Part shown: one piece after another, positions 1 through 9,906 of the stretch | Position numbering within the stretch: position 1 is the stretch's first letter | Layout of the letters: each line of letters begins with the position of its first letter | Source of the DNA: Marinobacter subterrani | GTDB lineage: Bacteria; Pseudomonadota; Gammaproteobacteria; Pseudomonadales; Oleiphilaceae | NCBI RefSeq assembly: GCF_001045555.1 | Contig: NZ_LFBU01000002.1 | Span: 868,001-932,000 of the forward strand | Direction of reading: 5' to 3' | DNA length: 64,000 nucleotides | Position numbers and translations under genes: made by a program | Notes under the pieces: model-generated | Database searches by the model: none | Told to the model about the DNA's origin: nothing | What the model saw: only the letters and a program-made list of their open reading frames with translations

Positions 1-488
1 TTAATGGCCAGATCAAGGCCGGTGCCCAGGCGGTCCAGATTTTCGATACCTGGGGTGGCGTGCTCAGTAGCTGGGCTTATGAAGAGTTCTCGTTACGCTA
101 CATGAAGAAGATCGTTGGTGGCCTGATCCGTGAGAACGACGGCCGCCGGGTGCCGGTGATTCTGTTTACCAAGAATGGCGGTCAGTGGCTGGAGTCCATC
201 GCGGATTCCGGCGCGGATGCTGTGGGCCTGGACTGGACCACGGATATCGGCAATGCCCGCGCCCGCATTGGTGACCGAGTGGCCCTCCAGGGCAACATGG
301 ACCCGGCGATGCTGTATGCCCCGCCCGAGCGGATTCGCCAGGAAGTGGCAGATATCCTGAGGCGCTTTGGTTCCGGCCCCGGCCATATCTTCAACCTTGG
401 TCACGGCATTACGCCGGATGTGGATCCTAACCATGCCAAGGCGTTCATTGAGGCCGTGGTTGAATTGAGCCCTGAATACCACCGCTGA
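1..488 (+). CDS. hemE: Uroporphyrinogen decarboxylase, C-terminal part (5' end outside window)
   Basis: Partial gene, read from codon position 3. HemE removes four carboxyl groups from uroporphyrinogen III to give coproporphyrinogen III in cytoplasmic haem synthesis. The visible part starts in the family's QIFDTWGG strand and carries the [11 protein letters not shown] stretch, the GLDWTTDIG segment and the C-terminal [13 protein letters not shown] and [19 protein letters not shown] blocks, all characteristic of HemE. It ends in the normal place after the final helix, so nothing suggests truncation other than the window edge. The next gene is 240 bp downstream behind repeats, so hemE probably ends its transcription unit here. 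Identity is secure. Confidence 0.95.
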   Translation, partial: NGQIKAGAQAVQIFDTWGGVLSSWAYEEFSLRYMKKIVGGLIRENDGRRVPVILFTKNGGQWLESIADSGADAVGLDWTTDIGNARARIGDRVALQGNMDPAMLYAPPERIRQEVADILRRFGSGPGHIFNLGHGITPDVDPNHAKAFIEAVVELSPEYHR

Positions 489-550
489 GCCATGGAGTTT
501 GGCGTCTCCTAGCCTGTTAATTTACGGGTTAGGCCGCTGTAGGGCCCTTT

Positions 551-696
551 CCAAAAACCGCTGGATGCATCGACCTGTCCGGTCTAAAGTCAGTCCCGTA
601 GGTCGGATTAGGCGCGCAACGCGTGCCGTAATCCGACAATCCAGGCCCCACTCCAAAACTCCTCTGGATGCAATCTCCTGTCCGGTCTATAGTCAG
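551..696 (+). repeat. Imperfect 43-bp direct duplication flanking a palindromic repeat, upstream of the PilZ gene
   Basis: Two similar stretches, 551-593 and 652-696, share CTGGATGCA, CCTGTCCGGTCTA and AGTCAG blocks in the same order. Between them lies one copy of the TCGGATTA palindrome (598-639). The second copy contains CTATAGT, a possible -10 for the PilZ gene at 729. This 489-728 gap holds no convincing gene. A likely history is duplication of the upstream region together with the palindromic element, but the direction of events cannot be read from one genome. Confidence 0.6.
598..639. repeat. TCGGATTA palindromic repeat, copy 1
   Basis: GTAGGTCGGATTAGGC pairs with GCCGTAATCCGAC across a short GC-rich centre. 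One of six copies in the window (1107-1138, 2615-2646, 2665-2700, 15850-15881, 15908-15940). Always intergenic and REP-like. No REP-associated transposase gene is present in the window. Confidence 0.8.
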
Positions 697-728
697 GTAA
701 AACAAGACTGGTAAACAGGAGTAACCAC

Positions 729-1097
729 TTGCCCACCAAGCCCCCCGAAAAACGCCGGTTCCACCGGATTGAATTCGATGCGCCGTGTGAGCTCCACTGC
801 CAGGAATCCGTCTGGACGACCGAGGTGCTGGATATTTCGTTGAAAGGCGTTCTGGTAAAGCGGCCAGAAGGGTGGGATGTGCCCTTAAAGCAGCCTTGTG
901 AAGTGATTATTCACCTGAATGATCACGAAGCGGGCATCGTGATGGCAGTGGAGCTTCGTCATGTAGAGCCGCACCGGCTGGGGTTTAAGTGCCAGTACAT
1001 TGACCTGGACAGCGCCACTCACCTGAAACGTCTGGTTGAACTTAATCTTGGTGATCAAGCTCTTCTGGAAAGGGAGTTTGCGCATCTTATTGATTAG
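729..1097 (+). CDS. PilZ domain protein
   Basis: A 122-residue single-domain PilZ protein, predicted cytoplasmic. PilZ domains bind cyclic di-GMP and change the activity of a partner. Both ligand-binding signatures are intact: RRFHR (R9-x3-R13) near the N-terminus and DISLKG (D35-x-S37-x2-G40) on the following strand, so c-di-GMP binding is likely. No output domain is fused, so it probably acts by protein contact; its partner is unknown. The start is TTG, chosen because CAGGAG lies seven bases upstream at 716-721 and no ATG fits. It converges on radA, with a palindromic repeat just after the stop. Regulation of motility or surface attachment would be the usual role, but that is inference. Confidence 0.85.
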   Translation: MPTKPPEKRRFHRIEFDAPCELHCQESVWTTEVLDISLKGVLVKRPEGWDVPLKQPCEVIIHLNDHEAGIVMAVELRHVEPHRLGFKCQYIDLDSATHLKRLVELNLGDQALLEREFAHLID

Positions 1098-1106
1098 GTA
1101 GGCTTT

Positions 1107-1138
1107 GTCGGATTACGGCTTTGCCTAATCCGACCTAC
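1107..1138. repeat. TCGGATTA palindromic repeat, copy 2
   Basis: GTCGGATTACGGC pairs with GCCTAATCCGAC. It lies between the convergent PilZ and radA genes, where it could form a hairpin at the end of either message. There is no T-run, so it is not a classical terminator. Confidence 0.8.
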
Positions 1139-1212
1139 TTGGCCAGGCGTAGGATTCAAACGCTAGAGTCTTTGAAGTTGGAGTCCGTTGACTCCCAAGC
1201 AAGAAGGCAGGC

Positions 1213-2589
1213 TTAGAGTTCCTCGAGGGCCGTCAGCGCATCACTGAGCTTGGTCACCGGGATCACTTTCATGCCCTCTATGGCCTTTCGCGGGGCATTG
1301 GATTTCGGCACCAGCGCCCGGGTAAAGCCGTGTTTGGCGGCTTCGTAGATGCGTTCCTGGCCGCTGGGGACCGGCCGGATTTCCCCGGAGAGGCCGACTT
1401 CGCCGAAGATCACCAGGTCCTGGGGCAGGGCGCGATCCCGGAAGGAGGAAACGATGGCGGCCAGCAGCGCCAGGTCGGCGCTGGTTTCGTTGACCTTCAC
1501 GCCACCCACCACGTTCACGAAGACATCCTGGTCAGACACATGCATGCCGCCATGGCGGTGCAGAACAGCGAGCAGCATGGCCAGCCGGTTCTGGTCCAGA
1601 CCAACCGCAACCCTTCTTGGGTAGCCGCCCTGCGCCATGTCCACCAGTGCCTGGATTTCCACCAGCATGGGCCGCGTGCCTTCCCAGACCACCATCACGA
1701 CACTGCCGGGTGCGGCTTCCTCGCCGCGGTTGAGGAAGATTGCGCTGGGGTTTTTCACTTCCTTCAGGCCCTGTTCCAGCATGGCGAACACGCCCAGCTC
1801 ATTGACCGCGCCGAACCGGTTCTTGATGCCGCGGAGTGTTCGGTAACGACTGTCACTGGAGCCTTCCAGCAGGATCGAGCAGTCGATCATGTGCTCCAGC
1901 ACTTTCGGGCCGGCCAGGCTGCCGTCTTTGGTGACATGGCCGACCAGGAACAGGATGGTGCCGGTCTGCTTGGCGAAGCGGGTCAGGTAGGCGGCGCTTT
2001 CGCGCACCTGGGAGACGCTGCCGGGAGCCGATTCGGTATCGGCTACGTGCATCACCTGGATGCTGTCCACCACCAGGATTCGGGGTTTCTCCGCCTCGGC
2101 CACCTGCATGACTCGCTCGACGCTGGTTTCAGACAGCATCTTCAGGTCTCTGGTGGGCAGGCCGAGCCGCTTGGCGCGCATCGCTACCTGCTGCAGGGAC
2201 TCCTCGCCGGTGACATACAAAGCCGGGACGCTGGCGGCAAGGTGGCAGACCGCCTGAAGCAGCAGCGTACTCTTGCCGGCGCCCGGATGGCCACCCATCA
2301 GCACGGCCGAGCCTTCAACGAGGCCGCCGCCCAGAACCCGGTCAAACTCCTGCATGCCGGAGCTGATGCGGGGCTGTTCGGCGAGGCTGACGTCATCCAG
2401 GCTCTGGACCTCCGACAGGCTGCCGGCGAAACCTTCAAAGCGGGCACCGCGGGCGCCTTTGGCACTGCTGCTGATGCCGCGGACTTCGCTGACGGTGTTC
2501 CAGGCCTGGCAAGCGGTGCACTGGCCCTGCCACTTGGAATAATCGGCACCGCATTCGGTGCAGACAAAGGCGGTTTTGGTTTTCGCCAT
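1213..2589 (-). CDS. radA: DNA repair and recombination ATPase RadA
   Basis: RadA is a RecA-like ATPase that helps process recombination intermediates by branch migration. The 458 residues show the full architecture: an N-terminal zinc finger with C10, C13, C24 and C27; a RecA core with Walker A GHPGAGKS at 100-107; the RadA-specific KNRFG motif in KNRFGAVNELGVF; and a C-terminal Lon-protease-like domain (FVNVVGGVKVNETSADLALL onward) that lacks protease function in this family. Length is normal. The upstream side carries two head-to-head palindromic repeats, then the ettA gene on the same strand, so radA may be read from ettA or from its own promoter. Confidence 0.97.
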   Translation of the reverse strand: MAKTKTAFVCTECGADYSKWQGQCTACQAWNTVSEVRGISSSAKGARGARFEGFAGSLSEVQSLDDVSLAEQPRISSGMQEFDRVLGGGLVEGSAVLMGGHPGAGKSTLLLQAVCHLAASVPALYVTGEESLQQVAMRAKRLGLPTRDLKMLSETSVERVMQVAEAEKPRILVVDSIQVMHVADTESAPGSVSQVRESAAYLTRFAKQTGTILFLVGHVTKDGSLAGPKVLEHMIDCSILLEGSSDSRYRTLRGIKNRFGAVNELGVFAMLEQGLKEVKNPSAIFLNRGEEAAPGSVVMVVWEGTRPMLVEIQALVDMAQGGYPRRVAVGLDQNRLAMLLAVLHRHGGMHVSDQDVFVNVVGGVKVNETSADLALLAAIVSSFRDRALPQDLVIFGEVGLSGEIRPVPSGQERIYEAAKHGFTRALVPKSNAPRKAIEGMKVIPVTKLSDALTALEEL

Positions 2590-2614
2590 GAATGTTGGCT
2601 GCCTGATTATAGTT

Positions 2615-2646
2615 GTCGGATTACGGCTGCGCCTAATCCGACCTAC
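2615..2646. repeat. TCGGATTA palindromic repeat, copy 3
   Basis: GTCGGATTACGGCTGCGCCTAATCCGACCTAC, in opposite orientation to the copy at 2665-2700 eighteen bases away. The pair fills most of the space between ettA and radA. Confidence 0.8.
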
Positions 2647-2664
2647 GGTCTGGTTCGGGTGCTT

Positions 2665-2700
2665 GTAGGTCGGATCAGGCCCGCCGGGCCGTAATCCGAC
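2665..2700. repeat. TCGGATTA palindromic repeat, copy 4 (diverged)
   Basis: GTAGGTCGGATCAGGC followed by CCGTAATCCGAC. It has one change in the left arm (GGATCAG for GGATTAG) and a GC-rich centre. It is the partner of the copy at 2615-2646 in a head-to-head pair. Confidence 0.8.
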
Positions 2701-2708
2701 AAAGAGCC

Positions 2709-4370
2709 TTACGCGAGCTTTTTATACTTCATGCGCTTGGGCTGCATGGCAGAATCCCCTTTGCGCTTCTTGAAGTCCTCGTCGTACTCCGTGAAGTTGC
2801 CCTCGAAGTACACCACCTCGCCGTCGTCCTCGAATGCCAGGATATGGCTGGCGACCCGGTCCAGGAACCAGCGATCGTGAGAGATCACCAGGGCGGAACC
2901 CGGGAAGTTCAACAGGGCTTCTTCCAGGGCGCGGAGGGTTTCCACGTCCAGATCGTTGGTCGGCTCGTCCAGCAACAGGACGTTGCCACCCTGTTTCAGC
3001 AGCTTGGCCAGGTGCAGGCGGTCGCGCTCACCACCGGACAGATCACCAACCCGCTTCTGCTGGTCGCTGCCCTTGAAGTTGAAACGGCCTACGTAGGCCC
3101 GGGACGGAGTCTCGTAGTTGCCCACCTTGATGATGTCGTTGCCATCGGAGAGTTCTTCCCAGACGGTTTTGCTGCCATCCAGGTCACGCATCTGGTCGAC
3201 GTAGGCCAGTTCTACGGTTTCACCCACGGTAATGTCGCCGGAATCCGGCTTGTCGAAGCCCGCGATCATCTTGAACAGGGTGGATTTGCCGGCGCCGTTA
3301 CCGCCTATAATGCCGACGATGGCCCCGGGCGGTACGCTGAAGGAAACATTTTCGTACAGCAGTCGGTCACCGAAGGACTTGCTGATGCCGTCCACCTCGA
3401 TCACCTTGTTGCCCAGCCGTGGCCCGGGCGGGATGTAAAGCTCGTTGGTTTCGTTGCGCTTCTGGAATTCCTGGGAGCTCATCTCCTCGAAGCGCGCCAG
3501 ACGGGCCTTGCTCTTGGACTGGCGCCCCTTGGCGTTGCTGCGCACCCATTCCAGTTCCTGCTTGATGGCTTTCTGGTGAGAGGCTTCCTGTTTGGACTCC
3601 ATCTCCAGCCGTTTTTCCTTGTTCTCCAGCCACTGGCTGTAGTTGCCTTCGAATGGAATGCCGTGGCCGCGGTCCAGTTCCAGAATCCAGCCGGCGACGT
3701 TATCGAGGAAGTAACGGTCGTGGGTGATGGCCACCACGGTCCCCTCATAGTCGTGCAGGAAGCGCTCCAGCCAGGCCACGGATTCGGCATCCAGGTGGTT
3801 GGTGGGCTCGTCCAGCAGCAGCATGTCGGGGCCGGACAGCAGCAGGCGGCACAGGGCCACCCGGCGGCGCTCACCCCCGGACAGCACTTTCACCTGCTGA
3901 TCCCAGGGTGGAAGGCGCAACGCGTCGGCGGCGACTTCCATCTTGCGCTCGATGTCGTGGCCGTCGGTGGCCTGGATGAAGGCTTCCAGTTCGCCCTGTT
4001 TCTTGGCCAGGGCATCAAAATCGGCATCCGGTTCGGCATAGGCGGCGTAAACTTGATCGAGTTCCGCCAGCGCGTCGTGAACACCAGAAACCGCCTCGTC
4101 GACGATTTCCTTAACGGTTTTCTCCTCGTCCAGCTCTGGCTCCTGGGGCAGGTAGCCCACGTTGATGCCGGGCTGCGGACGGGCTTCGCCGATGTAATCC
4201 TGGTCTACGCCCGCCATAATGCGGAGCAGGGTGGATTTACCGGCGCCGTTGAGGCCGAGGACGCCGATCTTGGCGCCGGGGAAGAAGCTCAGGGAGATGT
4301 CTTTCAGAATCTCGCGCTTGGGCGGAACCACCTTGCCCACGCGGTTCATGGTGTAGACGTATTGGGCCAT
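2709..4370 (-). CDS. ettA: Energy-dependent translational throttle protein EttA (ABC-F ATPase)
   Basis: EttA binds the ribosomal E site and gates the first elongation steps according to ATP/ADP level. The 553-residue protein has two ABC cassettes with Walker A motifs GLNGAGKST (39-47) and GGNGAGKST (356-364), signature motifs LSGGERRR (163-170) and LSGGERDR, an arm insertion around 95-135 in the first cassette, and a charged P-site interaction linker around 245-320. There are no membrane segments, as expected for ABC-F. I start at MAQYVYTMNR (codon 4370-4368), which matches the family N-terminus and has AAGAGG upstream; an ATG 99 bases further out only adds a non-conserved extension overlapping the structured element at 4425-4528. 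That element lies in the sense strand of the ettA leader. Confidence 0.95.
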   Translation of the reverse strand: MAQYVYTMNRVGKVVPPKREILKDISLSFFPGAKIGVLGLNGAGKSTLLRIMAGVDQDYIGEARPQPGINVGYLPQEPELDEEKTVKEIVDEAVSGVHDALAELDQVYAAYAEPDADFDALAKKQGELEAFIQATDGHDIERKMEVAADALRLPPWDQQVKVLSGGERRRVALCRLLLSGPDMLLLDEPTNHLDAESVAWLERFLHDYEGTVVAITHDRYFLDNVAGWILELDRGHGIPFEGNYSQWLENKEKRLEMESKQEASHQKAIKQELEWVRSNAKGRQSKSKARLARFEEMSSQEFQKRNETNELYIPPGPRLGNKVIEVDGISKSFGDRLLYENVSFSVPPGAIVGIIGGNGAGKSTLFKMIAGFDKPDSGDITVGETVELAYVDQMRDLDGSKTVWEELSDGNDIIKVGNYETPSRAYVGRFNFKGSDQQKRVGDLSGGERDRLHLAKLLKQGGNVLLLDEPTNDLDVETLRALEEALLNFPGSALVISHDRWFLDRVASHILAFEDDGEVVYFEGNFTEYDEDFKKRKGDSAMQPKRMKYKKLA

Positions 4371-4424
4371 GTTGGCGTAAACCTCTTGGTAAAACAGGTT
4401 TGTGAATTCGAAAGCTGGTGGCTC

Positions 4425-4528
4425 GGTCGGCGGGGCTGGCCTTCCGGGATACGCTGTGGATACGTCCATGTACGCTCGACAAAATCATCCCTGATTTTGA
4501 CGATCCCCGAAGGCCAGCCCCGCCGACC
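4425..4528 (-). ncRNA. GGA-hairpin structured element, copy A (ettA leader side)
   Basis: Read on the minus strand: 26-bp outer arms (4503-4528 and 4425-4450, one mismatch) enclose two short hairpins. Hairpin 1 (4480-4499) is CAAAATCA-GGGA-TGATTTTG. Hairpin 2 (4461-4472) is TACATGGACGTA. A tail TCCACAGCGT precedes the closing arm. The same plan recurs at 14672-14777 and 43715-43822 with different arms. It ends 54 bases before the ettA start in the same sense. It is called ncRNA as a candidate structured RNA; transcription is not shown. Confidence 0.6.
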
Positions 4529-4748
4529 TTGATCGGACCTAGTGCTATTGATCCGGTAAGGTATCGAAACCTGCCAGTGATAGCAATTGAGCAGCAACCG
4601 GAATCGGCCGCATGCCGGTATCTGCGGACGGCATAAAAGATGATTTTTCACCCGTTTCTAAGATAGAATAGCGGCCCAATTTTTCAGGGAGCCTGCGGAG
4701 ATTGCCAAAGCTCTCCGGGCCAGCCAAGCACACAGGGGCAGCGCATCC

Positions 4749-6002
<1,254 letters not shown>

Positions 6003-6029
6003 ATCTCTGACAGCCGACAACAGGCAAGA

Positions 6030-6066
6030 GCAGCCGGGCGGATTGATACCTGATCCGTCCGGCTGC
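6030..6066 (+). promoter_or_regulatory. Strong hairpin between glyA and nrdR
   Basis: GCAGCCGGGCGGAT (6030-6043) pairs with ATCCGTCCGGCTGC (6053-6066): 14 pairs with one G-U and a nine-base loop. No T-run follows, so it may be a processing or stability hairpin or a weak Rho-dependent end rather than an intrinsic terminator. Confidence 0.5.
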
Positions 6067-6085
6067 CTCGCCGGAGCTCCTGACT

Positions 6086-6604
6086 ATGCATTGTCCTTTT
6101 TGCGGTGAAGCAGATACCAAGGTGATTGACTCGCGGCTGGTGGCCGAGGGTGATCAGGTGCGCCGTCGCAGGGAGTGCCTGTCGTGCCGTGAACGGTTTA
6201 CCACCTTTGAGTCCGCCGAGCTGGTGATGCCCCGGGTGGTCAAGCAGGACGGCACCCGGCAGCCTTTTGACGAGGAAAAGCTGCGCTCCGGGCTGATGAA
6301 GGCGCTGGAAAAGCGGCCGGTCAGCATTGAGCAGATCGATGCCGCACTGAACCGCATCAAATACCGCTTGCGAGCGACCGGAGAGCGGGAAGTGAAATCA
6401 ATGCAACTGGGCGAAGAGGTGATGACCGAATTGCGCCAGCTCGACAAGGTGGCCTACGTCCGCTTTGCCTCGGTCTACCGCAGCTTCCAGGACATCAATG
6501 AGTTCAAGGAAGAAATCGAGCGGCTGTCGGCCAGCAACGGCGATACCGCCGTTGATGTTGCCAAGGCGCTGGCGGACAACCATTCGCCCGAAGGAAAGCC
6601 ATGA
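6086..6604 (+). CDS. nrdR: Transcriptional repressor NrdR
   Basis: NrdR represses ribonucleotide reductase genes by binding NrdR boxes when its ATP-cone senses dATP/ATP. The 172-residue protein has the zinc-ribbon cysteines C3, C6, C31 and C34 ([11 protein letters not shown] and ECLSCRERF) followed by an ATP-cone domain starting near residue 49 ([16 protein letters not shown]). The C-terminal tail after residue 150 is variable, as in the family. The stop overlaps the ribD start by four bases (ATGA), so it is translationally coupled into the riboflavin operon, an arrangement common in gammaproteobacteria. Its target operators are not in this window. Confidence 0.97.
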   Translation: MHCPFCGEADTKVIDSRLVAEGDQVRRRRECLSCRERFTTFESAELVMPRVVKQDGTRQPFDEEKLRSGLMKALEKRPVSIEQIDAALNRIKYRLRATGEREVKSMQLGEEVMTELRQLDKVAYVRFASVYRSFQDINEFKEEIERLSASNGDTAVDVAKALADNHSPEGKP

Positions 6605-7716
6605 TCGAAAACCGCGACAGGGCGATGATGGCCCGGGCTGTCCAGCTCGCCTGGCGCGGTCGTTATTCGACGCACCCCAATCCACGGGTTGGTTGCGTTA
6701 TTGCCCGGGGCGATCTGATACTTGGCGAAGGCTGGCATGAACGTGCCGGCGAAGCCCATGCTGAAGTCCGGGCCCTGAGCCAGGCTGGCCCGGATGCCCG
6801 GGGGGCGACGGCTTATGTAACGCTTGAGCCGTGCAGTCATTTCGGCCGTACACCGCCCTGTGCCCGGGCGCTGATTGATGCGGGGGTGGCCCACGTTTTC
6901 GCGGCGACCAAAGACCCGAACCCGTCGGTTTCCGGTCGCGGACTGGAGATGCTCCGGGAAGCTGGCGTTCGTGTTACGGAAGGCCTGCTGGCGGATGAGG
7001 CGGCGCGCCTGAACCCGGGCTTCATGAAGCGCATGACGACAGGCAGGCCCTGGGTGCGACTGAAAATGGCCGCCAGCCTGGATGGCCGCACCGCCATGGC
7101 GTCGGGCGAGAGCCAGTGGATAACGGGTTCTGATGCGCGCCGGGATGTCCAGCGCCTGAGGGCAATCAGCGATGCCATTCTGACCGGCGTGGGTACGGTT
7201 CTGGCCGACGATCCGTCTCTGACAGTTCGCCGTGAGGAGCTGGGCGATATCGGCGATGCCACCGAGCCGTCGCGGCAGCCCCTGAGAGTGATCGCCGACC
7301 GGGATGCGCGTTCGCCCTGTTCAGCAAAAATACTGCAGGGCGGTAATGTGCAGGTGTTTTGCGCATCGTCAACGCTGGCGACGGCCCCGGCCCAGGATCT
7401 GGCGGCGCTGGGTATCAGCCTGACCGGCGTGGCATGGAAAGACAACGGCGTTGATCTGGCCGAACTGCTGGACGCCCTGGGCGAGCTTGGCATCAACGAA
7501 CTGCTGGTCGAAGCGGGCCCGACCCTGGCCGGCACGTTCATCAGCGAAAACCTGGTGGACGAGCTCTGGCTCTATCAGGCCCCCGTGTTCCTCGGCAGCA
7601 CCGGGCGGCCGACCGCGCACCTGCCACTGGAAACCATGGCAGATAAAGTACAATGGAAGGTTCTGGACCGACGCCAGGTGGGAGAAGATCAGCGCCTGAT
7701 TCTCGCTCGCCGGTAA
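6601..7716 (+). CDS. ribD: Bifunctional riboflavin deaminase/reductase RibD
   Basis: Catalyses the second and third steps from GTP to riboflavin: deamination of the pyrimidinone and NADPH reduction of the ribosyl side chain. The N-terminal deaminase domain has the zinc site H53-A-E55 and C78/C87 in [11 protein letters not shown]. The C-terminal reductase domain begins near residue 150 ([18 protein letters not shown]) and contains [15 protein letters not shown] and the [13 protein letters not shown] segment. The 371-residue length is normal. The start overlaps the nrdR stop. The gap to ribBA is 64 bases and shows no FMN riboswitch. Confidence 0.97.
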   Translation: MIENRDRAMMARAVQLAWRGRYSTHPNPRVGCVIARGDLILGEGWHERAGEAHAEVRALSQAGPDARGATAYVTLEPCSHFGRTPPCARALIDAGVAHVFAATKDPNPSVSGRGLEMLREAGVRVTEGLLADEAARLNPGFMKRMTTGRPWVRLKMAASLDGRTAMASGESQWITGSDARRDVQRLRAISDAILTGVGTVLADDPSLTVRREELGDIGDATEPSRQPLRVIADRDARSPCSAKILQGGNVQVFCASSTLATAPAQDLAALGISLTGVAWKDNGVDLAELLDALGELGINELLVEAGPTLAGTFISENLVDELWLYQAPVFLGSTGRPTAHLPLETMADKVQWKVLDRRQVGEDQRLILARR

Positions 7717-7780
7717 TCCATACATTCAGGAGGCTCCATCAGCAAGCGGCTGCCGGAGCTCCGCAAGGGTGCAAAACCAT

Positions 7781-8896
7781 ATGGCACTGAACAGCATTGA
7801 AGACATCATTGAAGACATTCGCCAGGGCAAGATGGTGATCCTGATGGATGACGAGGATCGCGAGAACGAGGGCGATCTGGTGATGGCTGCCGAGCACTGC
7901 ACGGCCGAGGCCATCAACTTCATGGCCCGTTTTGGTCGTGGCCTTATCTGCATGCCGATGACCCGGGACCGCTGCGAGCAGCTTGGCCTGCCGTTGATGG
8001 TGCAGCAGAATGCCTCCGGTTTCGGTACCAAGTTCACACTGTCCATCGAGGCAGCGGTGGGTGTAACCACCGGTATCTCTGCGGCCGACCGTGCCCGCAC
8101 GGTTCAGGCTGCGGTGGCCCGGGACGCCAGGGCCAGTGATCTGGTACAGCCCGGGCACATCTTCCCGCTGATGTCGGATCCGGGCGGGGTCCTGAGCCGC
8201 GCAGGCCATACCGAGGCGTCCTGCGATCTGGCCGCCCTGGCTGGCTGTGAAGCGGCGGGTGTCATTTGCGAGATCATGAACGACGACGGTTCCATGGCCC
8301 GCCGGCATGATCTGGAGCGGTTCGCCCAGGAGCATGATCTGAAGATCGGCACCATCGCCGACCTGATCCATTACCGCACCATGAACGAGCGCACGGTTGA
8401 GTGTGTCGAAGAGAATGAGCTGGACACCGAATACGGTATGTTCAGTCTGCGCACCTATCGTGACAACATCCAGGGAGCGACGCACCTGGCCATGGTGATG
8501 GGCGATATCACGCCGGATGATCCGGTTGTTGTGCGGGTTCACATCACGGATACCCTGAGAGACCTTTTGGGTGCCCGCCGCAAGGATTCCCGCAGTTGGC
8601 CCCTGCACCATGCCCTGGAGAAAGTGGCAGCGGAAGGCCGGGGCGTGGTGGTTCTGCTGAACAGTGCCGAAGACAGCTACAACCTCGAAGACCGCATCCA
8701 CGAATTTTTTGATGGAGAGCAGGGATCCTCGGGCAAGGGCAGCTCCGGTGTGTATTTTACCGTGGGTACTGGCTCCCAGATTCTCCGGGATATCGGTGTG
8801 GGCAAGATGCGCCTGTTGAGCCCGCCGATCAAGTTCTCCGCCATATCCGGCTTTGATCTGGAAGTGGTTGAATACGTCCCCTATACCCCTGAATGA
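7781..8896 (+). CDS. ribBA: 3,4-dihydroxy-2-butanone 4-phosphate synthase with degenerate GTP cyclohydrolase II-like domain
   Basis: The N-terminal domain (about 1-205) makes the four-carbon unit of riboflavin from ribulose 5-phosphate; its acidic [12 protein letters not shown] motif (22-33) and HTEASCDLA segment are intact. The C-terminal half (about 205-371) aligns with GTP cyclohydrolase II by RVH at 252-254 and GARRKDS at 264-270. The zinc-binding cysteines normally found in SRRCDCG are absent, so this domain is probably inactive in GTP opening and a separate ribA is expected elsewhere. I start at ATG 7781 ([10 protein letters not shown]), with AAGGG upstream; an in-frame GTG at 7769 is possible. 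ribBA lies between ribD and ribH. Confidence 0.93.
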   Translation: MALNSIEDIIEDIRQGKMVILMDDEDRENEGDLVMAAEHCTAEAINFMARFGRGLICMPMTRDRCEQLGLPLMVQQNASGFGTKFTLSIEAAVGVTTGISAADRARTVQAAVARDARASDLVQPGHIFPLMSDPGGVLSRAGHTEASCDLAALAGCEAAGVICEIMNDDGSMARRHDLERFAQEHDLKIGTIADLIHYRTMNERTVECVEENELDTEYGMFSLRTYRDNIQGATHLAMVMGDITPDDPVVVRVHITDTLRDLLGARRKDSRSWPLHHALEKVAAEGRGVVVLLNSAEDSYNLEDRIHEFFDGEQGSSGKGSSGVYFTVGTGSQILRDIGVGKMRLLSPPIKFSAISGFDLEVVEYVPYTPE

Positions 8897-8943
8897 TAAA
8901 CCCGGCCGCGGCCGTTATGCCGCGACCCGTGAAGGAGCCATCG

Positions 8944-9420
8944 ATGGCAGATATCAGAGTAATTGAAGGTGATTTTACCGAGTGCACTGGCCGCTATGCG
9001 CTGGTGGTTGGCCGTTTCAACGGCTTTGTCGTGGAAAGCCTGGTCGAAGGCGCGCTGGATACCCTGCGTCGCCACGGCATTTCCAATGATGACGTCACCA
9101 TTGTCCGTGTGCCTGGCGCCTATGAGATGCCCCTGGCGGTCAAGCGTGTTGCTGAAACCGGCGAGTACGACGCCATCATTGCGCTGGGAGCTGTGATTCG
9201 TGGTGGTACGCCACATTTTGAATACGTTGCGGGCGAAGCCTCCAGCGGTCTCGGTGCGGTCAGCCTGGATTCCGATGTGCCGGTGACCTTTGGTGTGCTG
9301 ACGGTGGATTCCATCGAGCAGGCCATCGAGCGCTCCGGCACCAAGGCCGGTAACAAAGGCGCTGAAGCGGCCATCACGGCCCTTGAAATGGTCAGCCTGT
9401 TCAAGAAGCTGGGTGAGTAA
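8944..9420 (+). CDS. ribH: 6,7-dimethyl-8-ribityllumazine synthase
   Basis: Condenses the RibD and RibB products into lumazine, the penultimate step of riboflavin synthesis, usually as a 60-mer or pentamers. The 158 residues include [16 protein letters not shown], the [13 protein letters not shown] substrate loop, and [14 protein letters not shown] with the catalytic histidine. The start ATG at 8944 (MADIRVIEG) has GAAGGAG just upstream; the longer frame from 8893 overlaps the ribBA stop and is not conserved. The stop shares one base with the nusB start. Confidence 0.97.
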   Translation: MADIRVIEGDFTECTGRYALVVGRFNGFVVESLVEGALDTLRRHGISNDDVTIVRVPGAYEMPLAVKRVAETGEYDAIIALGAVIRGGTPHFEYVAGEASSGLGAVSLDSDVPVTFGVLTVDSIEQAIERSGTKAGNKGAEAAITALEMVSLFKKLGE

Positions 9421-9902
9421 TGAGCGACACAGAAGGTACATCACCGCAGCCGGCACCGACCGGACAGCCGAAAGCCGGTGATCGACGCCGTGCCAGGGCC
9501 CTGGCCATGCAGGGGCTGTATCAGCGCCATTTCAGCAAGACGGCCATTTCCGACATTGAGGCCGAATTCATGGTCGACAATGACACGAGCAAGGTCGACC
9601 TGCTGTACTTCCGCGATCTGCTCCGTGGCGTTCACCGGGAGCAGGGCGAGCTGGACAAGCTGATCGAGCCGTTCCTCGATCGCCCGATCAACGAGGTGGA
9701 CCCGGTGGAACTGGCCATTGTCCGGCTCGGGGCCTATGAACTGAAGCACCGCCTCGATGTGCCCTACAAGGTGGTGATCAACGAAGGCATCGAAATGGCC
9801 AAGCGCTTCGGCGGCACCGAAGGCCACAAGTTTGTCAACAGTATCCTCGACAAGCTGAGCGGTCGCCTCCGGCTTGCCGAGACCCGCTCCCGTTCCCGCT
9901 AG
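9420..9902 (+). CDS. nusB: Transcription antitermination factor NusB
   Basis: NusB with NusE (S10) binds boxA RNA in rRNA leaders to build the antitermination complex; boxA copies are present in the rRNA operon of this same window. The protein has 160 residues, all-helical, with RRARALAMQGLYQ near the N-terminus and the C-terminal VINEGIEMAKRFG and KFVNSILDKL blocks. The first 20 residues are a non-conserved extension. It overlaps ribH by one base (TAATG) and ends four bases before thiL, matching the ribH-nusB-thiL order of E. coli. Confidence 0.97.
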   Translation: MSDTEGTSPQPAPTGQPKAGDRRRARALAMQGLYQRHFSKTAISDIEAEFMVDNDTSKVDLLYFRDLLRGVHREQGELDKLIEPFLDRPINEVDPVELAIVRLGAYELKHRLDVPYKVVINEGIEMAKRFGGTEGHKFVNSILDKLSGRLRLAETRSRSR

Positions 9903-9906
9903 GCTG

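Noticed and set aside
499..714. 71-codon open frame after hemE
   Set aside because: It consists of the duplicated block and the palindromic repeat; no ribosome site and no protein-like conservation.
1330..2694. 454-codon open frame opposite radA
   Set aside because: Shadow of radA: GC-rich codon pattern on the other strand, composition rich in His/Gln/Gly/Ala, no recognisable domain.
2844..4532. 562-codon open frame opposite ettA
   Set aside because: Mirror of a well-supported gene; no motif.
7717..7780. FMN riboswitch before ribBA
   Set aside because: The gap is only 64 bases and lacks the conserved FMN aptamer segments.
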